The notes below the pieces were generated by a model. The model was not told where the DNA came from, did no database searches, and saw only the letters and a program-made list of their open reading frames with translations. 64,000 nucleotides of DNA from Fistulifera solaris (taxonomy: Eukaryota; Bacillariophyta; Bacillariophyceae; Naviculales; Stauroneidaceae). Shown here in pieces: positions 11,401 to 21,811 of the stretch. Within the stretch, counting starts at the first letter, position 1, and the number at the start of each line of letters is the position of its first letter. The stretch is from positions 1,240,001-1,304,000 of the forward strand of contig AP026136.1 in the NCBI GenBank assembly GCA_030295235.1. Direction: 5' to 3'. A program made the position numbers and the translations under genes.

Positions 11401-11767
11401 AAGGAAGCTTTTCTGCAGGCACAATCACAGCTGAATGACGCAATTTCACTGGCAAAAGACACGAAAGCCGAAGTAGAAAGATTGGCGAAGGAGATTGAAG
11501 ATGCTGAGATTTCTGCAGCGTCTGCAGCGTCGATGGAATCGGCACCGCCCGCAACATCAGCCGCAATCGACTTTACCGTCTTATAACCCTCCTGCCGAGA
11601 GCCAATCTCAACCACCTAATTACGGCGGCTATTCGGAGAGCCCATACGGTGTCATGGGAGGGCCTTCGAACTCACCCTACAATCCTTCTGTCATGGGTGG
11701 AGGCGGCTTTGAGATCCCCACACCAAGTGCTACTTACGATGTATACGACAACCCTTTTGCATCTTAG
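8499..11767 (+). CDS. EH-domain endocytic scaffold (Eps15/Pan1/Ede1-like)
   Basis: Exons read as 8499-8534, 8628-10530, 10608-11288 and 11362-11767, with introns of 93, 77 and 73 bp (GTGCGT/CAG, GTACGT/TAG, GTACGT/CAG). Order: EH domain 1 (PTEEEV, PYYNSLFAMADTQ, LPEEVLKNVWTIAD), Pro/Gln linker, EH domain 2 (LSPTEQARYEELFPAY to AMAMHLIV), a Met/Pro/Gln region with 39-bp repeats, one coiled coil (about 10290-10520) and a second (about 11080-11540). The C-terminus ends in DNPFAS. EH domains bind NPF motifs, so this is a clathrin-endocytosis adaptor that could bind itself. Frame breaks at the C run 9789-9792, the A run 11275-11278 and near 11540 are probably sequence errors; otherwise the gene is decayed. 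Confidence 0.85.
9492..9647 (+). repeat. 39-bp coding minisatellite (4 clear units)
   Basis: Four adjacent 39-bp units begin at 9492, 9531, 9570 and 9609. Each encodes 13 residues of the type GMGMPPPHMQPQQ, and degenerate units continue to about 9795. It sits in the disordered linker of the EH-domain protein. Confidence 0.85.
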
Positions 11768-12430
11768 TCATCGTCAACTGAACTTCAAGGATTGTAATTA
11801 GTCGGAAACCGTATCAGTTGATGCTCTTTCCACATGACAACGGTTATAGTTATAGGCTAGTTTAGTAAATATCGTGGCCAAGATCCGCTGTAATCGTCGT
11901 TTATAATCGAAGGTTGCTCGCAATTGGTTGTTCGTCGTGCTTGAAGCAACGGTCTAGAGCAAATAAATCGCGGTGGGTCATGCTGGCAACTCTCACACGA
12001 AGAAAATATTCGGTAACAAAGAGTTCATGACTGAATTCCAGTCGTGGTATCTTTGACACTAACCTTGGTACATTTCTCTACGGGGTCTACATGAAAGTAC
12101 CCAATTTCCAGCACTTCCAGTTTGATCTATAGTACGGAGTAATTTTTGAAGGCCTTCTATACGCTTTACACGTGTCACCAAGTACCTCTGTTCGTGCTAT
12201 TCTCCGTGTCATTTCGTCGTTTCATTCTTCGCTATCAATCCAAATATCCTTTCTAATACTGAAAGAGTCGCTCATTCCTTCCCCTCAAAGATTTTTTTTC
12301 TCCTATGAATTAGCGGGGCATGCCCGTTGGCAAGTGAGGTTACTTTGAGATTTTACGTCAAAAAAAATCGGTCCATCTTGCGTTTCCGCTGTGTTCTGTA
12401 CCAATTCATCACAGCAGACGTCCAGCTAGA
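11768..12430. other. Intergenic with GACTG...CAGTC hairpin
   Basis: No gene seen. A full copy of the dispersed hairpin element (ATGACTGAATTCCAGTCGTGG) lies at 12026-12047. Confidence 0.5.
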
Positions 12431-12979
12431 ATGATTATGGAACGCAAACGTAATGATTCGAACGAGGAAGAAGGCCGCACTGTCAAGCGAAGACGGACGG
12501 CGATTTTAGACGCATTTCAATCAATCTCCCTGACTCGAGAATCGCCGCAGCGAGAGGAGTCCATGAGTACGACTGCGAGCAGTTATTTCGATGATGTCGG
12601 AAACAATGATGAGGAAGATGACGATGAAAGCGACGTTGGTGAAGCACCGCTACTTTCCGATCGAGAAGAAGTAGAACGGCAAGTCATGTTCGATTTGGCT
12701 TTTGGTAGACCAACAGGAACACGGAGACACCCTGTTGACGAAAAGGTAGAAGAATGGATTCGTCGTGACTATCTGATGAGGCAACGTTTTGAGCGATATA
12801 TTTCTCCATCAACTCCGCATCAAGATGATATGCATTTAGACCACGGATCCGTTTATAGAGAACAGTCCGGATCTTCGTTTTCCCCTGAGATGGTGTACTC
12901 TTCTCTACAAAGGTCGCAATCGTTGTCCGACCTCAAACAAGCCGTCGACGATAGTATGGACATTGACATGACTGATTAA
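12431..12979 (+). CDS. Acidic, probably nuclear protein of unknown function
   Basis: 182 residues in one intact frame. A basic cluster (KRRRTA, about residues 19-24) looks like a nuclear localisation signal. It is followed by an acidic run (NDEEDDDESD, about 59-68). A charged segment (EEVERQVMFDLAFGRP ... DEKVEEWIRRDYL, about 78-115) has helical character. The end is Ser-rich and finishes MDIDMTD. I do not recognise a family. Coding status rests on length, composition and a sensible start. Confidence 0.6.
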   Translation: MIMERKRNDSNEEEGRTVKRRRTAILDAFQSISLTRESPQREESMSTTASSYFDDVGNNDEEDDDESDVGEAPLLSDREEVERQVMFDLAFGRPTGTRRHPVDEKVEEWIRRDYLMRQRFERYISPSTPHQDDMHLDHGSVYREQSGSSFSPEMVYSSLQRSQSLSDLKQAVDDSMDIDMTD

Positions 12980-13022
12980 TTATCGAAAACATGCGATTCA
13001 ATTTGCATTAGAGAAGTAGAGA

Positions 13023-13277
13023 TTACTTGTTGCTGCTGAAGTCGTGTTCATGGTCAACGGGCATCTTGACGTTGAAATAGATCGTGCGGAAGTTTCCATC
13101 AATTTTGTCAAGTTGGGAGCAACCCATTGAAAGGTTCATGGTGGAGAAACCCGGTTGCTTGATCTTCGGGAACTTCGTAACGGGGCCAAACCATAGCAGA
13201 CCTTGTGAAGCTCGAATTGATTCTGACGCTAACTTCAGGAACACTGAAACGAATCCACTCGTAACCTTCAATAACAA
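13023..13277 (-). CDS. Small hypothetical protein or 3' fragment
   Basis: 84 residues beginning MLLKVTSGFVSVF and ending VKMPVDHEHDFSSNK, convergent with the acidic protein at 12431-12979. The sequence is protein-like (GLLWFGPVTKFPKIKQPGF, MNLSMGCSQLDKIDGNF), as if it were the last exon or a remnant of a larger gene. No upstream exon is evident on this strand and I recognise no family. Confidence 0.3.
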   Translation of the reverse strand: MLLKVTSGFVSVFLKLASESIRASQGLLWFGPVTKFPKIKQPGFSTMNLSMGCSQLDKIDGNFRTIYFNVKMPVDHEHDFSSNK

Positions 13278-14532
13278 TCTAAACTAGAAAAGCGTGCCAA
13301 ATGCGCCGTAGGCGAAGAAAAATTGGTTAAAAGCACGTTTTAGCTTAAAAATCATAGGAAATATGAAAATGAAAAGGTTGTTAATCCTATCAAAATTTGG
13401 TAATGATTAACTTTTGGAAGGATGAACTTTTTGCAATGAAAACTATGGGGAGGTGGGAAAAGGCGAGGGAACGTAAAAGCGATCGATGTTCAGTTTGTGA
13501 CGTCGCGATTTGCTTGGAGGGAAAGTCAAAAACCTACACAACGGAAACTCAAGCCTCGCCTCGCCGCCCGCCCTCCGCCTCCCACCCACGCAACTCGGGA
13601 TCCAGTCACACCTAATCGAGTCTTGTTTGTACCAACTTCAAATACCGGTATTGGATTTTTCAATACCTCAATACTGGTATTATACCGGTATTGTACCGTA
13701 CGGTATTGCGGTATTCTAGAGCCCGTTGAACTGTGGTCGAGCACGCCCTCTACTTCGCAAATCATAACTCAACGAAAACATGTCGGATAATAACAATCCG
13801 TGGTGTTTTAAAAAGCCAGATTGGAATATATGTGAAAAAGTGAAACGAAAAATGGAGAATTGAGTATTGAGTCGAATGTCAAGATTACATTCTGACGTTA
13901 GGAAATTAGGAATAAATATTAGTATTTATTTGTTGTTTAAATTGTCTGTTGAGAGGTTGTCTTGCGTGAACGATTGGACCGGTAATTTTGAAATTACAAA
14001 AGGTTTTTTCGAATTGTGTAACCTTAGTGTGTAAAAATCATCATAGTGTGTAAAAATAGGGTTTTACTGGTACCTGGTACGGTACCAGTAAAGGTTACAG
14101 CAAAATAAATAACTCTTTGATACGTAAAGGCCCAAAAAATGACCACAATCGCCCTGATGTCATACTGGAAACTAGAACTTTCCTTCACTGAAAACACATA
14201 CATGAAGCAAGACACGAATCCTGACCGGCATTCAACCGGCATTAATTACTATCACTCAATAAGCAAAAGCGGAAAAGCCATAGGTCATAGGAAGGTGGGA
14301 ATAGTACATCTACGACAACAGACACCTGCCCAATCGGATTCAATTTTCTATAATTCCTTAAATAATGCATTACTCAAACTTCCGTCAGGGTCATTAGGTC
14401 ATCGGTGAAAAGAAACAAGAAACCGAAAAGCGGAGTGCCACAAGTGCCTCATAAATGTCGATCAACACCACTTTTGGCCCACCCACTCCTGGCTTTCATC
14501 ATTATTTTTCTTGTCATAACAATATCGGCACC
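13278..14532. repeat. Intergenic with GGTA/TACC palindromic low-complexity DNA
   Basis: Bases 13641-13716 alternate TACCGGTA, GGTATT and GTACCGTAC palindromes. Bases 14063-14092 contain a perfect 12-bp inverted repeat (TTTACTGGTACC / GGTACCAGTAAA) with a 6-bp loop, just after a tandem TAGTGTGTAAAAAT pair (14024-14056). No supportable gene. Confidence 0.55.
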
Positions 14533-15920
14533 ATGACGTTCACATCGCTTTCATTGACGCTGTCTCTCATCTTTATTTTCATAACAAAAATTGAGGCTCA
14601 TGGCGGCCTCGTTTCCCCCGTAGCCGCAATCAAGTCGCCCGCGTGCAAGGCTCGGAGGCCTCTCGACAAGGTGTGCCAAAGCCTGAGTATTGCTGGCAAT
14701 GCTTGAACCGCAACAATGGAGTTTGCGGTAAGGCCGGATCAAACGACTATGACGCTTGGGTCGATTCAACAGGAAAGCCAATGCCTTGGGCGTCAGAAGC
14801 AACTTATCAAACTGGTCAAATTATTCAGGTAGAGTTGGAGATTACCGCCAATCACTGGGGCCACTTCGAGTTTCGTGCGTGCCCAAAAGGAAGACAAACA
14901 AATCAAAGCTGTTTGGATCAGTATCCATTGGAATTTGTTCAAGATATTAGCTACGGAATGCCAAAAGACTTGAACTATCCAGAGCGCGGTTACATTACTG
15001 GAGACAAATCAAGATTCGTCATGAAATTTCGTTTGCCAAACAACTTGTCCGGCTCGCAAGTTCTTCTTCAGGTAAGATTTTTGTGGTCGCTTATAACTTT
15101 TTCATCAGCCGTACCCACCATCTCACCCAATGTCTGCTTTTATTTAAACAGTGGAGATACATTACCGCAAACTCGTAAGTGCATGGAACAAAAATGATAC
15201 GAAGGCCTGCCAAACACAACAAAGACTAACAACTTGTTTCGTTGACATGCAGATGCAATCCTCCAGGTTACAAGTCCTATTTCAACGGCTCATCCAATGC
15301 TGATAAGAAAGTCATTAGCAGCCAATATGTCAACATTCTTCCAGATTGCCAACTTCCGTTTTCAGTTATTGGTGATGGTGTCCCGGAGCAGTTCTGGAAT
15401 TGCGCCGAAAGTAAGTGTTGGCATCTTTCCTAGCATAAAGTGAAACTTTCTATCGTCCTCACTAAACATGTTTGGTTTCACTTTAGTTTCCGTGGGTCCG
15501 ACATCGCCAAGTGCGCCAGTTGCTCCAATTCCGAGCCCTGTGCGAGCCCCTAGCCCCGTCAGCCTACCCACACCTGTACGAGTTCCCACTCCAGTCTCTA
15601 CTCCCGTCCGTGCACCAACTCCTGTCGCTGCACCCGCCAAAGCCCCTGTTACGTCTCCTGTTCGGGCGCCAGCTATTTCTCCGGGCGCAAGCACTGGATG
15701 CTGCTCTCATGATTTCAAAACCTGCATAAATTGGTGCGGATCTACCAAATCCCAGTGTCTCGCTTGTCGTACGGATGTGACATGGCTTCCCAATGGAAGT
15801 CTCCAGTCATCGACGTGTTCCGCACGTTGGGGAGCTTGCAATAGCCGACGCCAAAAGTGTTGTGCCGGTTTGGTTTGCAAAAGGCAAAATGCTTGGTATT
15901 CTCAATGCACAACTCCTTAA
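14533..15920 (+). CDS. Secreted LPMO-like protein (AA15/chitin-binding-4 type) with Cys-rich C-terminal module
   Basis: Exons read as 14533-15071, 15152-15174 (23 nt), 15253-15410 and 15487-15920, all with GT-AG borders and continuous protein (LLQ / WRYITANS / CNPPGYKSYF). A signal peptide (MTFTSLSLTLSL...KIEA) is followed directly by HGGLVSPV, the N-terminal histidine expected of a copper LPMO. The second histidine fits ITANHWGHFEFRAC. Then come a Pro/Ala/Thr linker (about 15487-15690) and a roughly 70-residue Cys-rich module ending WYSQCTTP, which resembles a CBM1-type carbohydrate-binding fold. Likely role: oxidative attack on chitin-like or other polysaccharide outside the cell. A one-base frame change lies between 14660 and 14690, where HGGLV... 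and EYCWQCLNRNN are in different frames. Confidence 0.75.
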
Positions 15921-17212
15921 TTCCATTTCAGAGTTTATAACTAGTACAATAGAGATTACAATTTCCTTGAAAGTATTACTACGGCGCCCAATTACAATGC
16001 ACGCCTCGATTCATGATGATGTAGTGTTATTACTATTTTCTGAAGTGTAGACTGAACTTAGCCACAACTGCATCTCAGTCATAAATTAATATTTTCTAGA
16101 GAGGCACCTAGAACTAAATGATCCGATCATTTCATATTTTTTTTCATAAATTGAATGATCTACATCTTTCTTTAATTATACCAACATTACCATCTGTCTC
16201 GATTCATAATGTCGAAAAACGTGCGAATTTGTTATAACAAAATACTATAGTTTCAAAGTGTAAGCGCAACTTCGCCACGACTGCATTTTAGTCCTGAATA
16301 TATTTTTTTCTTTTTCGCGCCGCACTCGCAACATAAAACACCATGGTGATGGCGAGAGGACGCGCTCCGCAATCAACAAACATTTATATCCAAGCTGAAA
16401 AGAATGACACGCTGTACGTCCTCGAAGAATTACATCACTTTGTTTTCGTCGCTCTCATGCGACGACGATCAAATAGTTTTAGGAAACATCGAGCCATAGA
16501 CGCGGGTGAGCTTGCAGAGGCAGCAGAAAAGGCTCCGTATTCTTTTCGTGTCATCATCAGCTTTTAGTAAAGAATTGAGGGCAGCTATAATATTAAACAA
16601 GAGTCTGTCGCTTTGCCGTACGAGTAAACGTCGTACAAGTGGTACACTTACTGACAGGTACCCTTCCTCATTCCCGACGTTCGGAGCAGTAAAGGATTGA
16701 CAATAGCGTCCCCGTTAGGATGCAATCGTGCTCGATCGGTAAACAGGGTCGCTTCTATGTTATTTGTCGACGAGAAAATGACTCAAGATGCTGTTGCTGG
16801 CTATAGAATGGAGAATAGGCGGAGACGATCCACAAATGCGGTCCAGTCAAGGATCGGTCCGCCGTTCGATCCGAGCTAGGATATCCGGACTGCACCGATT
16901 CGGTACTTTGCATCCAATCTAGACCAAGAACGACTCATCCACGATGTTTAGTTGCACGCTTGACTGACTGGACCCATCTTGCTCGGATGAGCATTGTCGA
17001 AATAGATCCTCGATCGGATCGTTTAAGTGCGGCATTCCTTACATCGACCAGCCCAGGATGCACCACGTTACAAGTCATGCCGTTATTGGATGTTATTTTA
17101 GTCCTGGGTTCTAGCAGGAAACACCTGTCATGGAAATGAGTTGACAGGCATCAACTTATTTTTCTCACAATTACAAAGTTAGCGCAGAACAACGAACATC
17201 TTATTCAGAATC
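15921..17212. other. Intergenic with a duplicated ~60-bp hairpin-bearing repeat
   Basis: Two related 60-bp blocks at about 16036-16095 and 16248-16310 each contain the GACTG...CAGTC hairpin in inverse orientation (16061-16083 and 16274-16297). Several frames of 60-75 codons (16343-16879) have no recognisable domain, and I do not call them genes. Confidence 0.5.
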
Positions 17213-18688
17213 ATGAAAGCTTCTCTCGTCTTTTGCGTTTGGATAACTACCGTTCTAGGCGCCGATGCGCTTCGTCATCGCAAGTTGGTACGAGCGCAGG
17301 CTGAGAAACGCATCGATCATGAATACATTGTCGTCTTTCGTGAAGGAACAAACTCCAAGGACAAAGTCACAACGCTGTCGGCGACGCTAATCGATTGCTC
17401 TTTCCGATTCACCTATGAGGACGATCAGTTTCAAGCTGCAGCGATTGGGAACATGTCTGCGGTACAGCTCTCTACTATGCTGGAAGATCCGGATGTTTTG
17501 TTCATCGAAGAGGTAAGTTTGTGACAGATGATTGGAGCGATAGCTACACTAGCTAAAGCTTACACTTGTATCACGTATTTTTACAAACTTTAGGACCAGA
17601 TTGTGGAAGAATTCGCTGTTCAGGAAGCCCCATCGTGGGGGCTTGATCGCCTCGATGAGCCCTCGTTCCCTTTGGATGGCAATTACGCTTACAAGTACAC
17701 TGGAAGAGGGGTTAAGGCCTTTGTGATTGATAGTGGGATCGCGAATCATCCCGACTTGAGGAATCCGACATGCGGATACACTCCATTTGGCAACTGCGTC
17801 GATACGCGAGGACATGGTACCCATGTAGCAGGTATCATCGGCGGATCTACTCATGGAGTCGCTAAGCAAGTCGAGCTCGTTACTATTCGCGTATTTGATT
17901 CCGAGGGCAGAGGCAGTACCTCCGGTCTCATTGCCGGTCTTGATTACATTCGCAAGGAGAAAAGAAATGATCCGCGACAGCCAATGGTTGTAAACATGTC
18001 CCTCGGTGGTGGCTACAGTCAAGCTATGAACAATATGGTCAACAGCGTTGTGGATGCCGGAGTATTTGTGGCCGTGGCGGCGGGCAATACGAAAAACGAC
18101 GCCTGCGGAACATCTCCAGCATCTGCGGAGCGTGCCATGACAGTGGCGTCCTCTAACAACTACGACGACCGTAGCAGCTTCTCTAATTACGGACCCTGCG
18201 TCAACGTCTTTGCTCCTGGAGAGGGAATCATATCCACCTGGATAGACAATCGTTCCGTCCTCCGCTCTGGCACTAGCATGGCAAGCCCACACGTTGCCGG
18301 AGTCGCCGCGTTATATCTGGAGGCTAATCCTAGCTGGTCCCCCGCGCAGGTCATGAGTGCAATAGAAAATGATTCCGTAAAAGGAGTCATCAGCGACGTT
18401 CGCGGTGCGCCCAATCGTCTGTTGAATACCCAGAAAATTGGAGGAAATGGCGGTGGTGGAGGCGCAGGATGTTGCTCTTACAACTACAAGGACTGCATGG
18501 ATATCAATGGTTGGTGTGGAACAACGCAAAATGAATGCTCCAGGTGCCAGAGGGATGTGACTTGGTTGTCCAATGGGAAGCTCTCCGGTTGTTTGGCGCG
18601 CTGGGAGAATTGTTTACACGGAACTTGCTGCCCCGGTATGACTTGCGAATATGTGGGCAAGTGGTATTCCGCGTGCACTCCTGCTTAA
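17213..18688 (+). CDS. Secreted subtilisin-like serine protease (S8, proteinase K type) with Cys-rich module
   Basis: Exons 17213-17512 and 17594-18688, with an 81-bp intron (GTAAGT...TTTAG). The order is signal peptide (about 1-19), inhibitor_I9-like propeptide ([16 protein letters not shown] ... [11 protein letters not shown], about 35-100), then a peptidase S8 domain. The catalytic triad is D146 in [13 protein letters not shown]174 in [12 protein letters not shown] and S328 in [12 protein letters not shown] Gly-rich hinge leads to the same C-terminal cysteine module as in the LPMO-like neighbour ([10 protein letters not shown] ... [11 protein letters not shown] ... WYSACTPA). All key residues are present, so it should be an active extracellular protease. 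The reading frame is intact. Confidence 0.92.
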
Positions 18689-18969
18689 GAAGTAGATGTT
18701 CGGATAATAGTCGAATGTCTGGTCATACGGAGTTAAAGGTGTATGGTGTATAGATGAATTAGCAATTGGCTCATCCAACGTACCTGACTTGCTATTTTGT
18801 TAAAAACCTTCGCAAGATGACCAGGAGACCTAGGTTTAGCTACAGTGTTATTTCGAGAAGGGATGCACTGACTACTGAGCAACTCACAGCAAAGCCGCAA
18901 GTCTTTTTAAGGTGACAAGGTAATACATTTATTGAAACTCTAAATAGTATAATTAGTGTGTTTGACCAA

Positions 18970-21108
18970 TTATCGAACATACGCTTCAATGGCAGACGAA
19001 CCGACGCGATGGCAGAAATCTCCAAAAGCTTCAAACGGCTCTCTTTGCGTTTTCCACATTTTCAAAATTGGTTCAATCGTCTTCTCTAGTTCGTTCACGT
19101 CCATCTTTGCCAGGAAGGGGTACGCTGTTCGAGTGAGAACAGGGCTACCTCCCAACCAGACTTGATAACTTTGCGGACCGTCACCTACGAAGGCCAATTC
19201 CGCCATGTAAGGGCGAGCGCATCCATTAGGACATCCGGTCATACGAATCAATATTTCTTCCTGATCGAGATCCAACTTGGTAAGAACTGCCCTTATACGT
19301 TCGAGATAGCTCGGCATGAGACGCTCAGCTTCTGTCTGAGCCAATCCACAAAGTGGCAACGCTGGGCACGCCATGGCCAGGCGATTGAGAGGATCGACTT
19401 GCTCGAGGGGCTTGATACCATGCTGAGCGAAGATGGCCTCAATGCCTGCTTTGTCTGCCGGATCAATGTCTTTGAGAACAATAGACTGAGTAGGTGACAT
19501 GACCATGTGGAGATTGTATTTATCCACGATAGCTCGAAGAGCACTCTTGAGCTTGAAGTCGCCTTCATCCTTGACACGACCGTTTTCAATGTGGACACCG
19601 TAGAAAAGCTTTCCATCGCCTTGATCCCACCATCCCATCCAATCATGATACTTGAATTCTTGAATGGGTTTCCCACGGTTGAATAGGCTTGCCAGAGTAA
19701 CTTTCAACAAGGGTGCGGAAATTGTCGATACCAAGGGTGTGTACCAAATACTTCATACGGGCATTAGCGCGAACATCACGATTTCCGTGATCTCGTTGTG
19801 CCGCCAAGATACTCTTCATGACTTCCATGATATCTTCTTTTGGAACGAAACCCAAGTGATCCGCAACTCGGGCAAATGTAGTTTCCTTGTTGTGAGTGCG
19901 GCCCATACCGCCACCCACCATGACATTGAAGCCTTCTAAATTGCCAGCGTCGTCGGTAATAACAATCACACCAATATCGTTTGTGTAAATGTCGAGACTG
20001 TTGTCCCCCGGAACCGTAACACCAATCTTGAACTTTCGCGGCAAATACCGATCACCGTACAATGGTTCGACGGGATCATCAAGCACAATCCCTCGACCAT
20101 TATCGTGTGTCATGACTTGATCAATGTTGAAATGCTCCACATCCTTGTGCCAGAATTCTACACTCGCTGCCTTTTCTCCATCCAGCCATATTTGCGAAAA
20201 AGCCGGAGTCATAGGTCGGAAAAGCTGCGCAAAGACCTTGGAGTATTCTCGGGCGTACTTGTATTCGGGTGACTGAAAAGGGGCGGGTGTGCACATGACG
20301 TTACGACTGACATCTCCACACGCACCGACGGTGGAACTTCCAATGTTCATGATAGTACTAATGACGGTTTTGAGACCACCTTTGAGAATACCGTGAATCT
20401 GAAAGCACTGACGCGTCGTGGCTCGTAGATCACCTTGTCCGTAGTCTCGACTCAAGTCATCAATGGTGCGATACAACTCCGGAGGCAATTCTCCAGCGGG
20501 TTGTTTCAATCGCAACATGAATTGATAGTCCTTTCCTTTTCCTTTGTACTCACGATCCGATTGTTGATAACTTCCATGATATTTTAGAATTTGGTACGCA
20601 TCTTTGCTGATACCGGCTTCTTCTGTGGCAAGTTCCTGTGATGAGACGTGTGAAAAAGTGTGTGAGTGAGAGCATGCGGAATGCAAATATAACGTGCGCA
20701 CTATGACAGAAAAAAAAACATCGATCAGAGTTTACCCAAATCGTCCACTGGCTTGTGGGACGGGGCCTTTCTTAGCCGTCGACATGTATCGATCAGACGG
20801 GGAAAGAATATACTGCATCACTTCGTCGTTCCTATGTAAAACAAGCATACTGTTGCGTGCTGCAATTCAGCATGCTTATATTAGCCACAAGTCACACAGA
20901 AACGTACCGTCAAAAGAGGCTTGAGTAAATGATCAGAATCTACTTTCAACGATTCAATCTTGGCGAGTTTCTTCTCCTTTGGCTTCTCCAACACCATCGA
21001 TAAAGATGAAGAAGAGGATTCGCCAAGTGACCGCGCCGAAAGCTGTGAGACGGTAAACGCCTGCACAGCCGTTGCCAATCCCGCTATTATTGCTGCCGAA
21101 TACTTCAT
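18970..21108 (-). CDS. Ferredoxin-sulfite reductase, plastid
   Basis: Reduces sulfite to sulfide with electrons from ferredoxin in plastid sulfur assimilation. Exon 1 is 21108-20908 and exon 2 is 20635-18970; the 272-bp intron has GTACGT...CAG borders. The N-terminus MKYSAAIIAGLATAVQAFTV is a signal peptide with Phe at the predicted cleavage point, the diatom plastid presequence pattern. The siroheme/4Fe-4S cysteines are in CPALPLCGLA and TGCPNGCARPY near the C-terminus. The substrate region includes ATTRQCFQIHG and ACGDVSRNVMC. The frame changes once, at the GGG run near 19672. Deleting one G there restores PWKPIQEFKYHDW, so it is probably a base-calling indel. Confidence 0.93.
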
Positions 21109-21811
21109 TGTCCGTTTGAAGTCTTGTACAAGAAAGGTAGTAAACGCAATGAAAGACTAATGTTGATCAATAAATCACTCCTCCGATCGGAAAGTGTGTC
21201 ACTGCTATCTGCGGTGTCGAAATCTCCAGACACACGAAAGCAAATACAACGGCGAAGAGAAAAGCTAGAGAGAAAAAAAAAGATCGGATGGTTCCTTGAC
21301 CTTCTGGACGGGTACTTTCTGTCGAATAGCACCTTATACCTTCTTTCTTCCGTTCGGTCACAGCACACCCAATCTTCAAGACAGTCGAAACAATCCGATA
21401 TCCGATTGCTTTTTTGTGTGGCTATACGTTCGTCGCTGACGTCAGACGGATGGAAGATCAGGCGGATGAAGAAGACTCAATCAATTTTCCGTTGGAAAAA
21501 CTTCAAGTACCGCTCCGATGTGATAGCTAGAGTTCCAGACATCGGACGACCTCGCATGATAGGGCAAAACTTCCTCTTGGATCCCCCACGGAACATCTGC
21601 TTCCAACTGCGGGAACTTCAGTCACTATTGATGTTGTGCGATTGCTAGAGACACGAAAGACAAATAAATAAAATCGACTGATAGTTAGCAAAGATTAGGA
21701 ATAGAACGATACCATCATGTAGAGTTGGATCGTTGTAATAAATAGTGGTTATTCAAAAATGTGAAGGGCATGTATAAGAGGAAAAAACAATCGCGGCGTC
21801 TAACTGGTGCT
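21109..21811. promoter_or_regulatory. Upstream region of sulfite reductase with full CRE palindrome
   Basis: TGACGTCA, a perfect bZIP/CRE palindrome, lies at 21437-21444, about 330 bp upstream of the sulfite reductase start codon. A 174-codon frame on the plus strand here has no family resemblance and is not called. Confidence 0.45.

Noticed and set aside
17549-18292. 247-codon frame antisense to the subtilisin gene
   Set aside because: Lies wholly over catalytic-domain codons of an intact protease; composition is that of a reverse-strand shadow.
21124-21648. 174-codon plus-strand frame upstream of sulfite reductase
   Set aside because: Low-complexity basic protein with no family features, in the promoter region of a divergent gene.
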